Below, piece after piece: positions 24,072-32,762 of a DNA stretch of 49,815 bases (positions within the stretch are counted from its first letter, which is position 1; every line of letters starts with the position of its first letter). Source of the DNA: Lachnospiraceae bacterium (GTDB lineage Bacteria; Bacillota; Clostridia; Lachnospirales; Lachnospiraceae); the NCBI GenBank assembly GCA_017440575.1, contig JAFSGY010000103.1, forward strand, positions 1 through 49,815, read 5' to 3'. The position numbers and the translations under genes were made by a program. Below the pieces are notes generated by a model that had not been told where the DNA came from, searched no databases, and was given only the letters and a program-made list of their open reading frames with translations.

Positions 24072-26300
24072 TTATTCTGCCATCATCTCTTTCTTCATTT
24101 CTTCTATTTCCTTCTCAATATCAGCATCAATAAAATCCGGTTTATTTGCCTTACTAAAGCAATAATAATTCGACTCATCTATACCGTTATCATCATAATA
24201 TACAATCACCTCTTCATCTGATTCATCCATATCAAAATAATAAGATACACCACTTAACAACTCTCGATTAATTGCAGAAACTAAAATTGCCTCCTTACTT
24301 TCTGCATCCGTATATTTCATTACCACTTCGTTCGTGCGCGCTGTTGAATATACCCTTTCCGCAGTAGCTGTTTCTACACCTACTTCTGGATCTATCAAAT
24401 CCTCGCAATACTTCGACACCCGAATCTCCTTTGTTTGCTCCGCTGTAAGATCTTTTGTATAATCAAATCCATATTCCTTTAATAATTCAATAGTAGCAAC
24501 AAAAGACGGATAAATCTTATATCCTTCTTCATAACCACCATATTCATTCATCGCAAATCCCTTTAACTGGAATGTGATATTTCCCATAGGAATTTCATTC
24601 ATTACCTCATCTAAGGTTAAATCAAGCAATTCACTTTGATATACTTCAAACAACTTTGCTTGTCTTTCTGGTGAAAGCTTAACAGATCCCGAAAAATCAT
24701 TACTATCGCAATCAACATATGAGTATTCCTTCTTCCAGCCATTCGTAAGAATCGGGAACGCACCAAGCTTATAATCTGAATCCTCAAAGACTTCAGCTAA
24801 AAGTCCAAGTGTTTCTTCATCAGAAACATCAATCACATACTGACGGCATACCTTTTTACCATTTTTCTTCGTATATTGAAAAGCAATCTCTCTATAACCT
24901 TTCTCTTTTTTCTGTATCTCTTGAAATTCTGGAGAATCTTCGATTCCTTCATAGTAATCATACTGTGTATATTGCAAATTATCTGTCGCAGCTTTTCTTG
25001 CAAGAGCCATCACACTTGGATTATCAATCACATTCATATGTTCAAAACGATAATCTAAGGCACTCGTATGCTGATAACCATAATTTTTTGTTCTTTCCTC
25101 CAGACTGATATTCATCAAACCATTAATAGATACCGCACAACCGGAAAGTTCCTTCTCACTTGGCACATAAGTGTTATATCCTAACACATCATACTTAAAC
25201 ACCACCACAATCAATATAAGACAGGATCCATTAAAAATCAGCTGTTTCCAATGATAGAATGCGCATTTAATATCCAGTCTGAAAATAATCTCCATAACTA
25301 AAGCAATCACAATGAATCCAAAAATAATGCCAAATATAAACCAGCCAAAAGAATTACTATTTGCAAATTCCTGAATCAGCAATCCAGAATATATGGATAC
25401 AGGAATAACTACAATAGCCTTAATAAACGGTTCTGTAATAGAAAAAGCAATTGGCTTCCCAGCCGCCTCTGTTGACCTCATTTTATATAGCCATACACCA
25501 ACTAATGTAAAGACTACTATCACCAACAGAATCACTAACGAATACGGCAAAATACAACGATAACTAAATCCTGAGTTCTTTTCATGATACTCTTCCGCAT
25601 ACCAATGTAATTTTAAAATCATTCCAATTGGTGAAAATGCCAGCGCCTGCTCTGAAGAACCACCTAGATAGGTGTGGAAAAATTTATTATACAAAAAATG
25701 TCCCACATAGGTAATAATAGAGCTATAACTAGCCAAAACGCAACAGCCCAAAACACTAATTATTATATTTCCAGTCAGACATACAGATATAATCGTTATA
25801 CTATATAACAATAAAAAGCATAAAATCTGTACTCCCAAAAAGCCAATGGCATTCAACACGCCATGTACACTAATCGCTCCATTCGCAACAGCAAGCAACA
25901 TACAAATCAAAGTATGCATTATCACAGGTACTAAAAACATAAGAAATCCTGACACATATCGTGACATAAACAAAGCTTCACGTTTTACAGGCATACTATG
26001 ATATGTGTCAAGCTGTTTTCTGGAATGCAGATACGCATACCCACTCAAAGCACAAACTACACCAACTACAATTGTCAAATAGGTCACCGTATAGTTTTGG
26101 GCTGGTGAAAAAAATTCATTTGCCAAATAATGCTTAATCGTATAATTATAATCACTTGGATATCTTTCCATGCGTTCAAAATAATTCAACAAGCGCAGCT
26201 CCAACCCTAGAAAATATACTAAAAATATCAAAATTGGGCACCAGATTCTCTTTTTGAAATCCTGCCATATCAGCTTAAAAAATAAGTTTTTTGATATCAT
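24072..26300 (-). CDS. ABC transporter permease with large extracytoplasmic domain (DUF6449 type)
   Basis: A 742-residue membrane protein. The N-terminal half (about 15-365) has roughly eight to nine hydrophobic segments starting WCPILIFLVYFLGLEL. The C-terminal 370 residues are hydrophilic and probably outside the cell, matching the DUF6449 class found with GntR-regulated ABC ATPases in Lachnospiraceae. The substrate is unknown; this group is often tied to antibiotic or peptide stress. The start is ATG 26300, with GGAGG 9 nt upstream, not the TTG 6 bp earlier. The start overlaps the ATPase gene by 26 bp, so the two are coupled. The acidic C-terminus ends in a short coiled-coil-like run. Confidence 0.82.
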   Translation of the reverse strand: MISKNLFFKLIWQDFKKRIWCPILIFLVYFLGLELRLLNYFERMERYPSDYNYTIKHYLANEFFSPAQNYTVTYLTIVVGVVCALSGYAYLHSRKQLDTYHSMPVKREALFMSRYVSGFLMFLVPVIMHTLICMLLAVANGAISVHGVLNAIGFLGVQILCFLLLYSITIISVCLTGNIIISVLGCCVLASYSSIITYVGHFLYNKFFHTYLGGSSEQALAFSPIGMILKLHWYAEEYHEKNSGFSYRCILPYSLVILLVIVVFTLVGVWLYKMRSTEAAGKPIAFSITEPFIKAIVVIPVSIYSGLLIQEFANSNSFGWFIFGIIFGFIVIALVMEIIFRLDIKCAFYHWKQLIFNGSCLILIVVVFKYDVLGYNTYVPSEKELSGCAVSINGLMNISLEERTKNYGYQHTSALDYRFEHMNVIDNPSVMALARKAATDNLQYTQYDYYEGIEDSPEFQEIQKKEKGYREIAFQYTKKNGKKVCRQYVIDVSDEETLGLLAEVFEDSDYKLGAFPILTNGWKKEYSYVDCDSNDFSGSVKLSPERQAKLFEVYQSELLDLTLDEVMNEIPMGNITFQLKGFAMNEYGGYEEGYKIYPSFVATIELLKEYGFDYTKDLTAEQTKEIRVSKYCEDLIDPEVGVETATAERVYSTARTNEVVMKYTDAESKEAILVSAINRELLSGVSYYFDMDESDEEVIVYYDDNGIDESNYYCFSKANKPDFIDADIEKEIEEMKKEMMAE

Positions 26301-27177
26301 AGCCAATCACCTCCGTCTCACTGATAAAGATTTCCTCCAGAGATAATGGTAATACCTCTGCAAAAATCGGCGAATACGCATTCACCATAGCAAGAATTTC
26401 CTCTCTTTTTCCGCGCACTGTGATTAAGTTTAATGTACCACGCTTCTCTGCTTTTACTACATCAAGCGCTTGTAATAATTGCTCTTCATCTGACTGATTA
26501 GCAAAAACACATTGAATTGTATGTATATTAAGCTTCATTTCTTCTAAGTCTTTCTGCATAAGAACACCGCCTTGATGAAGCACTCCAACAGAATCACAGA
26601 TATCCTCCAATTCTCTAAGGTTATGCGATGCAATAATCGGCGTAAAATCACGATTTGTCAACTCACCTGCAAAAATACTTTTTACTGCCTGTCGCATAAC
26701 AGGATCTAGTCCATCAAAGGTCTCATCACATAATAAATACTTCGTATTGGCACATACTCCAAGCAATACAGAAAGCTGCTTTTTCATACCTTTAGAAAAA
26801 GTATTAATCTTCCTCTTAGAATCAAGTTGAAACTTTCCAAGCATATTCTGAAAACGTTCTGTATCAAATGACGGATAAAAATCCTTATAAAAATGCATCA
26901 TTTCAATTGGTGTAGCATTCGACAGGTAATATTGGTCATCTGAAATATAAAAAATATCTCTTTTTGCATCCGGATTCTCATAGATTGGTCTTTCATCAAC
27001 GAAAATCTCTCCACTATCTGGTTTTAATACACCACAAACCATGCGAAGAAAGGTACTCTTTCCTGCACCATTTGTTCCTATCAACCCAAATACTTCTCCC
27101 TTTTTAATCGTAACTGAAACATCTTTGACAGCTTCTATATTGTCAAAACGTTTACAGATGTGAGTCGCCGCTATCAT
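26275..27177 (-). CDS. ABC transporter ATP-binding protein
   Basis: A 300-residue ATPase partner of the following permease. It has Walker A GTNGAGKST, the signature region NTFSKGMKKQLSVLLGV (FSKGM in place of LSGGQ, common in YtrB/EcsA-like exporters), Walker B YLLCDETFDGLDPV and the H-loop ASHNLREL. The start is taken as ATG 27177, with AGGAG about 11 nt upstream. A GTG at 27201 overlapping the GntR stop codon is an alternative. It sits in a GntR-ATPase-permease operon, typical of YtrA-regulated transporters. Confidence 0.92.
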   Translation of the reverse strand: MIAATHICKRFDNIEAVKDVSVTIKKGEVFGLIGTNGAGKSTFLRMVCGVLKPDSGEIFVDERPIYENPDAKRDIFYISDDQYYLSNATPIEMMHFYKDFYPSFDTERFQNMLGKFQLDSKRKINTFSKGMKKQLSVLLGVCANTKYLLCDETFDGLDPVMRQAVKSIFAGELTNRDFTPIIASHNLRELEDICDSVGVLHQGGVLMQKDLEEMKLNIHTIQCVFANQSDEEQLLQALDVVKAEKRGTLNLITVRGKREEILAMVNAYSPIFAEVLPLSLEEIFISETEVIGYDIKKLIF

Positions 27178-27197
27178 TTTTTCAATCACTCCTCTTT

Positions 27198-27578
27198 TCA
27201 CGTATTTCTTATTTTCACATTTGTAATAGATATCTCCACCATGTCACGAAGCTCATCTTCGGTAATCCCTGCCATCACGGCATTACTTACACACTTATCC
27301 AGCTCCTCCTGAATCTCCTTTCGCTTATGGTCAGCCGCCTTCATAGAATTACTAACAAAGCTGCCCTTCCCCTTTAGCGTATAAATATACCCCTGCCGTT
27401 CTAACTCCTGATAGGCTCTTTGAATCGTATTCGGATTCAATGACAGCTCCATGGCAAGACTTCTGACAGATGGCATCGGAGAATCAGGCTCCAAAGCACC
27501 GCAAAGAATCATCTGCTGGAATTTTTCAATGACCTGTTCATAAATGGGTCTTCTATCCTTATAATCAATCAGAATCAC
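27198..27578 (-). CDS. GntR/YtrA-family transcription regulator
   Basis: A 126-residue repressor with a winged HTH (about 8-75: IYEQVIEKFQQMILCGALEP, PSVRSLAMELSLNPNTIQRAYQELERQGYIYTLKGKGSFV) and the short C-terminal helical dimer domain of the YtrA subfamily. The start is taken as GTG 27578, with AAAGGAGA 10 nt upstream; an in-frame ATG at 27599 contains that ribosome site and is less likely. It is first gene of the ABC operon. A perfect 27-bp palindrome overlaps the predicted transcription start, so autoregulation is very likely, presumably relieved by a cell-envelope or drug signal. Confidence 0.92.
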   Translation of the reverse strand: MILIDYKDRRPIYEQVIEKFQQMILCGALEPDSPMPSVRSLAMELSLNPNTIQRAYQELERQGYIYTLKGKGSFVSNSMKAADHKRKEIQEELDKCVSNAVMAGITEDELRDMVEISITNVKIRNT

Positions 27579-27599
27579 TATGTTCAGATCTCCTTTCAT

Positions 27600-27626
27600 A
27601 ACTGTATTAATACAATTAATACAGTT
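27600..27626. promoter_or_regulatory. Operator of the GntR-ABC operon
   Basis: AACTGTATTAAT and its exact complement are separated by three bases, a perfect 12-bp inverted repeat lying over the predicted transcription start and just upstream of the GntR gene. The form fits YtrA-family operators. Confidence 0.8.
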
Positions 27627-27628
27627 AT

Positions 27629-27658
27629 ATTATATACAAATATTGTCATTTATGTCAA
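27629..27658 (-). promoter_or_regulatory. Promoter of the GntR-ABC operon
   Basis: A perfect TTGACA (27653-27658) and a perfect TATAAT (27629-27634) on the minus strand are 18 bp apart. A repressor on the adjacent palindrome would block this strong promoter. Confidence 0.82.
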
Positions 27659-27687
27659 TACATATTTAATGCACTAAACTTGAATTT

Positions 27688-27727
27688 AAAAAGCTTTTAT
27701 AAAACAGTCGAACTATTTTATAAAAGC
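27688..27727 (-). terminator. Terminator of the metF-metH operon
   Basis: A 16-bp stem with one G-U pair (27693-27708 with 27712-27727) is followed by TTTTT on the minus strand, 22 nt past the metH stop. Confidence 0.88.
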
Positions 27728-27748
27728 CTTTCGTTTCTCAATGATTAT

Positions 27749-30187
27749 TTAAATTTCTCCTGCCTCATAGAGTTCATTTGCATAACGCACAGAACCCATA
27801 GCATCCTTAGAATAGAAGTCAGCTCCTATCATATCTGCATATTCCTGTGTCAATACTGCACCCCCAACCATTACACGGCAGTTCACATTATTTTCTCTTA
27901 ACAGCTTAATCGTTTCTTCCATATTCACAACCGTAGTTGTCATCAATGCACTTAATCCAACCAAACGAATATTATGCTCCTGCACGGTCTTTAAAATCTT
28001 TTCCGGCTCTACATCCTTACCAAGATCAATCATATCAAATCCATAGTTCTCCAAAAGTGTTTTAACGATATTCTTACCTATATCATGAATATCACCCTTT
28101 ACGGTTGCAATGACAATCTTTCCTTTGGTTTCGCTCTTTTTACCAGACTCAGATAATACCTTTTTAATCGCTTCGAAGGAAGCCTTTGCCGCATCAGCAC
28201 TCATTAATAGCTGTGGAAGAAACATCTTCTTTTCTTCAAAGCCCTTACCCACTACATCCAGAGCAGGAATTAGCTTATCATTAATAATGGTCAGAGAATC
28301 TTTTCCCTCTTCTAACAGCTTCATGGTTGCATGATATGCACTCTCTGTTAATCCCTTAATAATCGCTTCTTCCAAAGTTAACTCACTACTCTTACCGCCA
28401 GCAGCGTTTTTAGGCTGTTCTGATGGTGCTCCGCATTTCTCAATATATTCCATACACTGGTCATCTTCACCAATCAATGCATTAAAGCTGTAATATGCCG
28501 CCATCATTGGTTCACTTGACGGATTGACAATACCCGCACTCAAGCCGTTCTGTAAAGCCATCGTGAAAAATGTCGTATTTACCTTACCTCTCTCTGGCAA
28601 ACCAAACGAAATATTAGAAACACCAAGTACTGTATGGATACCCATTTCATAGCGTATTCTTCTCAACGCCTCTAAAGTAATTAATGCATTGTCTTTTCCT
28701 GTACTTATTGTCATTACCAACGCATCCATAACCAGATTCTTCTTCGGTATTCCATAGCTTTCCGCTGTCTTTACAATCTTTTCTGCAATAGCAAGACGTC
28801 CCTCTACTGTCTCAGGGATACCACTCTCATCAAGGCACAAACATACAACCACTGCTCCATATTTCTTAGCAATCGGGAATACACTTTCCATAGATTCCTT
28901 TTTACCATTCACAGAGTTCAGCATCGGCTTACCATTATAACAACGCAAAGCTCTTTCCATCGCAATCGGGTCAGAGGTATCTATCTGCAAAGGCAAATCA
29001 ATAATTGCCTGAATTCCTGTTACAGCCTCTTCCATAAGCTGTGGTTCATCAATTTCAGGTAATCCAACATTCACATCAAGAATATGTGCGCCTTTTTCCT
29101 CCTGTGTCAAGCCTTCCTTGTAGATATATTCCATATCATGGTCACGAAGTGCCTGCTTAAACTTCGATTTTCCGGTTGGATTAATCCTCTCGCCTATAAT
29201 CAAAGGTTTTCTTGTAAAATATACTGCATGATTATAAGAAGATACCACAGTCAAGTTCTTATCAGTTATTGGCTGGGGCTTCATATCCTTACATACCGAA
29301 ACAAGCTCTTTAATATGCGCCGGCGTTGTACCACAACAGCCTCCAACAGCACTTGCACCATTTTCTACTAAAAGCTTTACCTTCTGAGCAAATTCCTCAG
29401 GTTCTACATTAAAAACAGTCTTTCCATTTACAACGGATGGAAGACCTGCATTCGGATTAATCACAATCGGAATTGAACAACATGACGTTAATTCCGGGAG
29501 AAGCTTCATCATCTGTTCTGGTCCAAGTCCACAGTTAAAGCCTATCGCATCAACTCCAAGTCCCTCTAGCATGGCAGTTACTGATGCTACATCTCCTCCA
29601 GTTAACAGCTTTCCATTTTCATCAAAAATCATCGTTACCACAATGGGTAAATCACTATTTTCCTTTGCAGCCAGAACAGCAGCTTTAATCTCATAGGAAT
29701 CACTTACTGTCTCAATTAAGATAACATCTGCCCCTGCCTTATCACCAGCAATAACAATTTCCTTAAATGCCTGATACGCATCTTCAAATGCAATCTCTCC
29801 TAGTGGCTTTAACAACTTTCCAAGAGAACCAATATCAAGTGCTGTATACATATCGGGTAGATTTTCTTCCTTTTCTCCCTGTGATATAAATTCTTCTCTT
29901 ACTTCTACAATTGATTCCTTAACTAGCCTAATACCAGCCGATACCAACTGTTCTACCGAATAATCAATATTTCTGCATTTAAAACTATTTACACCAAAGG
30001 TATTGGCACTAATCACATTAGCACCTGCCAATAAGTATTCCTTATGTACCTGTTTGATTTTTTCCGGTTGTAGAATATTCCATGTCTCAGGGATTTCCCC
30101 TGTCTGTAATCCACGTGACTGCAATTCCGTTCCCATTGCACCATCAAAAAATATTATTTCTTTTCCAAGCTTTTCTCTAATCTTCAT
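27749..30187 (-). CDS. metH: Cobalamin-dependent methionine synthase lacking the activation domain
   Basis: Transfers methyl from methyl-tetrahydrofolate to homocysteine via cobalamin. The 812-residue protein has three modules. The homocysteine/Zn module is at 1-300, with Zn cysteines in GFNCGLGP (about 219) and GGCCGTTPAH (about 284-285). The pterin-binding barrel is at about 330-580 (ERINPTGKSKFKQAL, DTSDP). The cobalamin cap and B12 domain are at about 600-812, with GDIHDIGKN (Asp 699, His 701), VGLSALMTTT and MVGGAVLTQEYAD. The fourth, SAM-dependent reactivation domain is absent and is encoded by the preceding gene, whose end overlaps this ATG by 11 bp. The start at 30187 is chosen for that overlap and a ribosome site about 11 nt upstream. 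Confidence 0.94.
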   Translation of the reverse strand: MKIREKLGKEIIFFDGAMGTELQSRGLQTGEIPETWNILQPEKIKQVHKEYLLAGANVISANTFGVNSFKCRNIDYSVEQLVSAGIRLVKESIVEVREEFISQGEKEENLPDMYTALDIGSLGKLLKPLGEIAFEDAYQAFKEIVIAGDKAGADVILIETVSDSYEIKAAVLAAKENSDLPIVVTMIFDENGKLLTGGDVASVTAMLEGLGVDAIGFNCGLGPEQMMKLLPELTSCCSIPIVINPNAGLPSVVNGKTVFNVEPEEFAQKVKLLVENGASAVGGCCGTTPAHIKELVSVCKDMKPQPITDKNLTVVSSYNHAVYFTRKPLIIGERINPTGKSKFKQALRDHDMEYIYKEGLTQEEKGAHILDVNVGLPEIDEPQLMEEAVTGIQAIIDLPLQIDTSDPIAMERALRCYNGKPMLNSVNGKKESMESVFPIAKKYGAVVVCLCLDESGIPETVEGRLAIAEKIVKTAESYGIPKKNLVMDALVMTISTGKDNALITLEALRRIRYEMGIHTVLGVSNISFGLPERGKVNTTFFTMALQNGLSAGIVNPSSEPMMAAYYSFNALIGEDDQCMEYIEKCGAPSEQPKNAAGGKSSELTLEEAIIKGLTESAYHATMKLLEEGKDSLTIINDKLIPALDVVGKGFEEKKMFLPQLLMSADAAKASFEAIKKVLSESGKKSETKGKIVIATVKGDIHDIGKNIVKTLLENYGFDMIDLGKDVEPEKILKTVQEHNIRLVGLSALMTTTVVNMEETIKLLRENNVNCRVMVGGAVLTQEYADMIGADFYSKDAMGSVRYANELYEAGEI

Positions 30188-30905
30188 ATCTAAATTCACA
30201 TCCTGTATTCTCACAGGAACTGCACCTTGCTATATGGCAGCCCTGTTTATTCTTCGTTATTCCTATAAATGCCGTTACGCTCTTAGTTGGATACATAAGC
30301 AGACTGTCCGTTAATGTCAATCCCAATCGTTTTGAACACTGCAAACAGTCAAAGATCACTTTCTGTGTCTCTAAGGCCAAATCCCCATAACCGGGACTGA
30401 ATCTCGGCCTTAAGTAGAAACCATCCGTCAACTGTTGTTCTCTTATCTGTTCCTGTACCAGATTACAATAGGCTTCCATGCACGCTGCACCACATGCTTG
30501 TGTGACAGATGCCTTTGCCATATTCATAATCTCATAACGTTGCAACAGCTTGTCCGCCTCAATTCCCAGTGTTGCTGCCAGAAGGATTACCTTCTCGCAT
30601 TGAACCAGATTGTCCGCCAGCTTCTTACTTTTAAAAACAATTGTACCCTCTTGTGCTTCATTCCATAATCTTATCTCACTATTCTGCACCTTACATTCAT
30701 AGCTTTGATAGAGATTTCTTGGCTTTACAACACGAAGCAGCTCCTTCAAAACCTCCTCAATCATGTAACAAACCGTTTCATCCGGTATCTGTCCCCGGTA
30801 TCCAAGATAGCGGTATATTTCTCGCCTATTTACATGCGAAATATCCAATTCCATACTAACAACCATGCCTTTCCAATGGTTTCCTACCACTTGAAAATCT
30901 TCCAT
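30177..30905 (-). CDS. Stand-alone MetH activation-domain protein
   Basis: A 242-residue protein corresponding to the reactivation domain that E. coli MetH carries at its C-terminus. It should return oxidised cob(II)alamin to methylcobalamin using SAM and an electron donor. Recognisable parts are the N-terminal helix-rich region (NRREIYRYLGYRG), the SAM-contact segment LRPRFSPGYGDL (the RPAPGY region of MetH) and MYPTKSVTAFIGI. The C-terminal CHIARCSSCENTGC holds four cysteines absent from the E. coli domain. These might bind metal or be redox-active; that is inference. Its ATG abuts the metF stop codon (TAAATG) and its end overlaps metH, so the three genes are translated together. Confidence 0.9.
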   Translation of the reverse strand: MEDFQVVGNHWKGMVVSMELDISHVNRREIYRYLGYRGQIPDETVCYMIEEVLKELLRVVKPRNLYQSYECKVQNSEIRLWNEAQEGTIVFKSKKLADNLVQCEKVILLAATLGIEADKLLQRYEIMNMAKASVTQACGAACMEAYCNLVQEQIREQQLTDGFYLRPRFSPGYGDLALETQKVIFDCLQCSKRLGLTLTDSLLMYPTKSVTAFIGITKNKQGCHIARCSSCENTGCEFRYED

Positions 30906-31787
30906 TTATGGAATATATATTTCTGACAGATTCTTAAATATCGCCCCTGCCACATCCGGCTTATTCATGGTATAAATATGAATGTTGTTTACACCATTAG
31001 CAATTAAATCAATAATCTGTTCTGTTGCATATGCTATTCCTGCCTGCTTCATAGCAGCAGGATTGTCTGAAAAGCGGTCAACAATAGCTTTGAAACGAGG
31101 TGGAACCATATTACCTGATAAAGAAATAATTCTCTTTATCTGAGCTGCATTGGTTACTGGCATAATTCCTGCCACAACAGGAACATCAATATTCTTTTTC
31201 AGTATCTTGTACATAAAATTATAATAAATATCATTATCAAAAAACATCTGTGTTGTCAGGAAATCACAACCTGCCTCAACCTTTTCTTTCAAATGTTCAA
31301 TATCCTCATGCATTGTTTCTGCCTCAGGATGACCCTCTGGATAACATGCACCACCTATACAAAAATCTCCCAACGCTTTTACGTCAGCAATTAACTCAGA
31401 TGCATGCTTGTACTGATTTGGTAATGGAAAATCAGCATTTTCAGGAATATCGCCTCGAAGCGTTAGTATATTTTCTATCCTTTTCTCCTTTAACTGTTCT
31501 ACTACCTCACGAACCTTCTCTTTGGTAGAAGAAGCACAGGTTAAATGAGCCAGTGCCGGAATCTGATTCACATTCTGAATCTCATTCGCAATATCCACTG
31601 TATAATCGCTTGTCCCGCCGGTTGCTCCATAGGTAACACTCATATATACCGGCTTAATCTGTGCAATGTCACGAACAACCTGCTTAACATTCTCCAACTG
31701 ATACCCCTGCTTCGGTGGAAACAATTCACAGGATATATGTACTCTTTCTTCCTTTAATATTTCTACAATCCTCATATCATTGATCAT
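30906..31787 (-). CDS. metF: 5,10-methylenetetrahydrofolate reductase
   Basis: Makes methyl-tetrahydrofolate for MetH. The 293-residue FAD barrel protein has the family features: the catalytic-Glu region SCELFPPKQGYQLENV, SVTYGATGGTSDYTVDIA, LAHLTCASSTKEKV, NILTLRGDIP, CIGGACYPEGHPEA and FLTTQMFFDND. Two starts are possible, ATG 31787 or ATG 31775; the GAAAGG site is too close to the first and somewhat far from the second. No SAM or cobalamin riboswitch is visible upstream, where a cysteine-rich small gene lies instead. It abuts the activation protein with no gap. Confidence 0.94.
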   Translation of the reverse strand: MINDMRIVEILKEERVHISCELFPPKQGYQLENVKQVVRDIAQIKPVYMSVTYGATGGTSDYTVDIANEIQNVNQIPALAHLTCASSTKEKVREVVEQLKEKRIENILTLRGDIPENADFPLPNQYKHASELIADVKALGDFCIGGACYPEGHPEAETMHEDIEHLKEKVEAGCDFLTTQMFFDNDIYYNFMYKILKKNIDVPVVAGIMPVTNAAQIKRIISLSGNMVPPRFKAIVDRFSDNPAAMKQAGIAYATEQIIDLIANGVNNIHIYTMNKPDVAGAIFKNLSEIYIP

Positions 31788-31803
31788 GCCTTTCTTTCAT
31801 TCA

Positions 31804-31827
31804 GGAAACGCCTCGTAAGGCGTTTCC
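31804..31827. terminator. Hairpin between the cysteine-rich gene and metF
   Basis: A 9-bp perfect G/C-containing stem (31804-31812 with 31819-31827). The T-run (31829-31833) is on the plus strand, where there is no gene to end. On the minus strand the hairpin lies between two genes without a T-run, so it could be a processing or attenuation element for metF. Confidence 0.45.
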
Positions 31828-31835
31828 CTTTTTGA

Positions 31836-32147
31836 TTACTCGCTCTTATTCTCGCAACCACAAGTGCTCTGATTTTGGAATCCACTAAAGGTTCTGGTTT
31901 GAATAAAATCATCATTATCACAGCCACAAGAAGTATTTCTTTCCCAATTACAGTCATTTCTTCTGTCACAGTCACAATCGTTATCGTTTCTTATGTTACG
32001 GTCACAGTCACACTCATTTCTTCTGTTGTAACAAACACCTTCATTTCTTCTGTTACAATCATTGTTATTTCTCCAGTTATCACAACAACTACTACAGCCA
32101 TTGTTGCAACGACACAGGAAAAATAATAAAACTAACCAATTACACAT
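31836..32147 (-). CDS. Cysteine- and asparagine-rich small protein (17 Cys in 103 residues)
   Basis: No family recognised with confidence. It has a short hydrophobic N-terminus (MCNWLVLLFFLCRC) that could be a membrane anchor or weak signal. A low-complexity body of Asn, Asp, Arg and Cys follows, with repeated motifs (RRNEC, CDCDR, RRNDC, CGC). Translation signals are excellent: AGGAGC lies 7 nt before the ATG. Most cysteines occur as C-x-C or C-C pairs, suggesting metal binding or disulfide cross-linking, as in spore-coat or surface proteins; that is inference. It lies 48 bp upstream of metF on the same strand, separated by a hairpin. An overlapping frame is a shadow. Confidence 0.65.
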   Translation of the reverse strand: MCNWLVLLFFLCRCNNGCSSCCDNWRNNNDCNRRNEGVCYNRRNECDCDRNIRNDNDCDCDRRNDCNWERNTSCGCDNDDFIQTRTFSGFQNQSTCGCENKSE

Positions 32148-32207
32148 ATTATCAGCTCCTATATATTATCAATACAATAATTATTATATGAAGCTGACAC
32201 CTTTTGG

Positions 32208-32762
32208 TTACAGATTTGCTATTTTTCGTTTTTTGCCTCGCACCATCTCATCACGCACATAGCGGAAAGTCTTCTCTTCTCCCTCCTTTGCCAGCATGTG
32301 CAATAAATATTCTAACGTCTTTCTAGTATCCTCATGCAAAAAATTGCATGCCATTCCCTGTTCATAATACTGCAAAGGCATATCATCCTTATAATTCTCT
32401 CTATTATAATTCTTAGATGCTGCCACACGGTCAATAAACATTTCTACAACATACTTATCAGGCATTTTAACCGGTATAATTCCTCTTCCATCATGGGCAC
32501 AGTAATCCATCCAATATTCATAATGATGCTTATTCCGCCCTTTATGATGAAGCCATGCCGATGAATAACCAATATCCATTCGTTCTGCGTTATTCGGACT
32601 TTGCGTTCCTTGGTAATACTTTGCACCTACCATAAATTCACTTGGCATATATTTTGACAAATCATGAACCAGTCCCTGCCAATAAAGTCCCACATAGAAG
32701 CAGCCCTTTAACACCAGCAGCTTATGTTGTGTAATTGTCTTAAAATGTTTCCAGATATGCAC
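32208..32762 (-). CDS. DUF5662 family protein
   Basis: A 184-residue soluble protein of the DUF5662 family, function unknown. Histidine-rich motifs LVHDLSKYMPSEF and WLHHKGRNKHHYEYWMDY resemble HD-type metal centres, so a metal-dependent hydrolase is possible but not shown. The start is a GTG at 32762 that overlaps the stop of the GH13-like gene as TAGTG, so its translation should depend on that gene. The interval to the cysteine-rich gene is 60 bp without a clear terminator. Confidence 0.8.
   Translation of the reverse strand: MHIWKHFKTITQHKLLVLKGCFYVGLYWQGLVHDLSKYMPSEFMVGAKYYQGTQSPNNAERMDIGYSSAWLHHKGRNKHHYEYWMDYCAHDGRGIIPVKMPDKYVVEMFIDRVAASKNYNRENYKDDMPLQYYEQGMACNFLHEDTRKTLEYLLHMLAKEGEEKTFRYVRDEMVRGKKRKIANL

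Noticed and set aside
24809-25108. Plus-strand frame opposite the ABC permease
   Set aside because: No start signal, and it lies wholly antisense to a long coding region.
31875-32126. Plus-strand valine/threonine-rich frame
   Set aside because: It is the reverse complement of the repetitive cysteine-rich gene; it has no ribosome site.
31788-32207. SAM or cobalamin riboswitch upstream of metF
   Set aside because: No riboswitch core sequence is visible; the space is taken by a cysteine-rich gene with strong translation signals.
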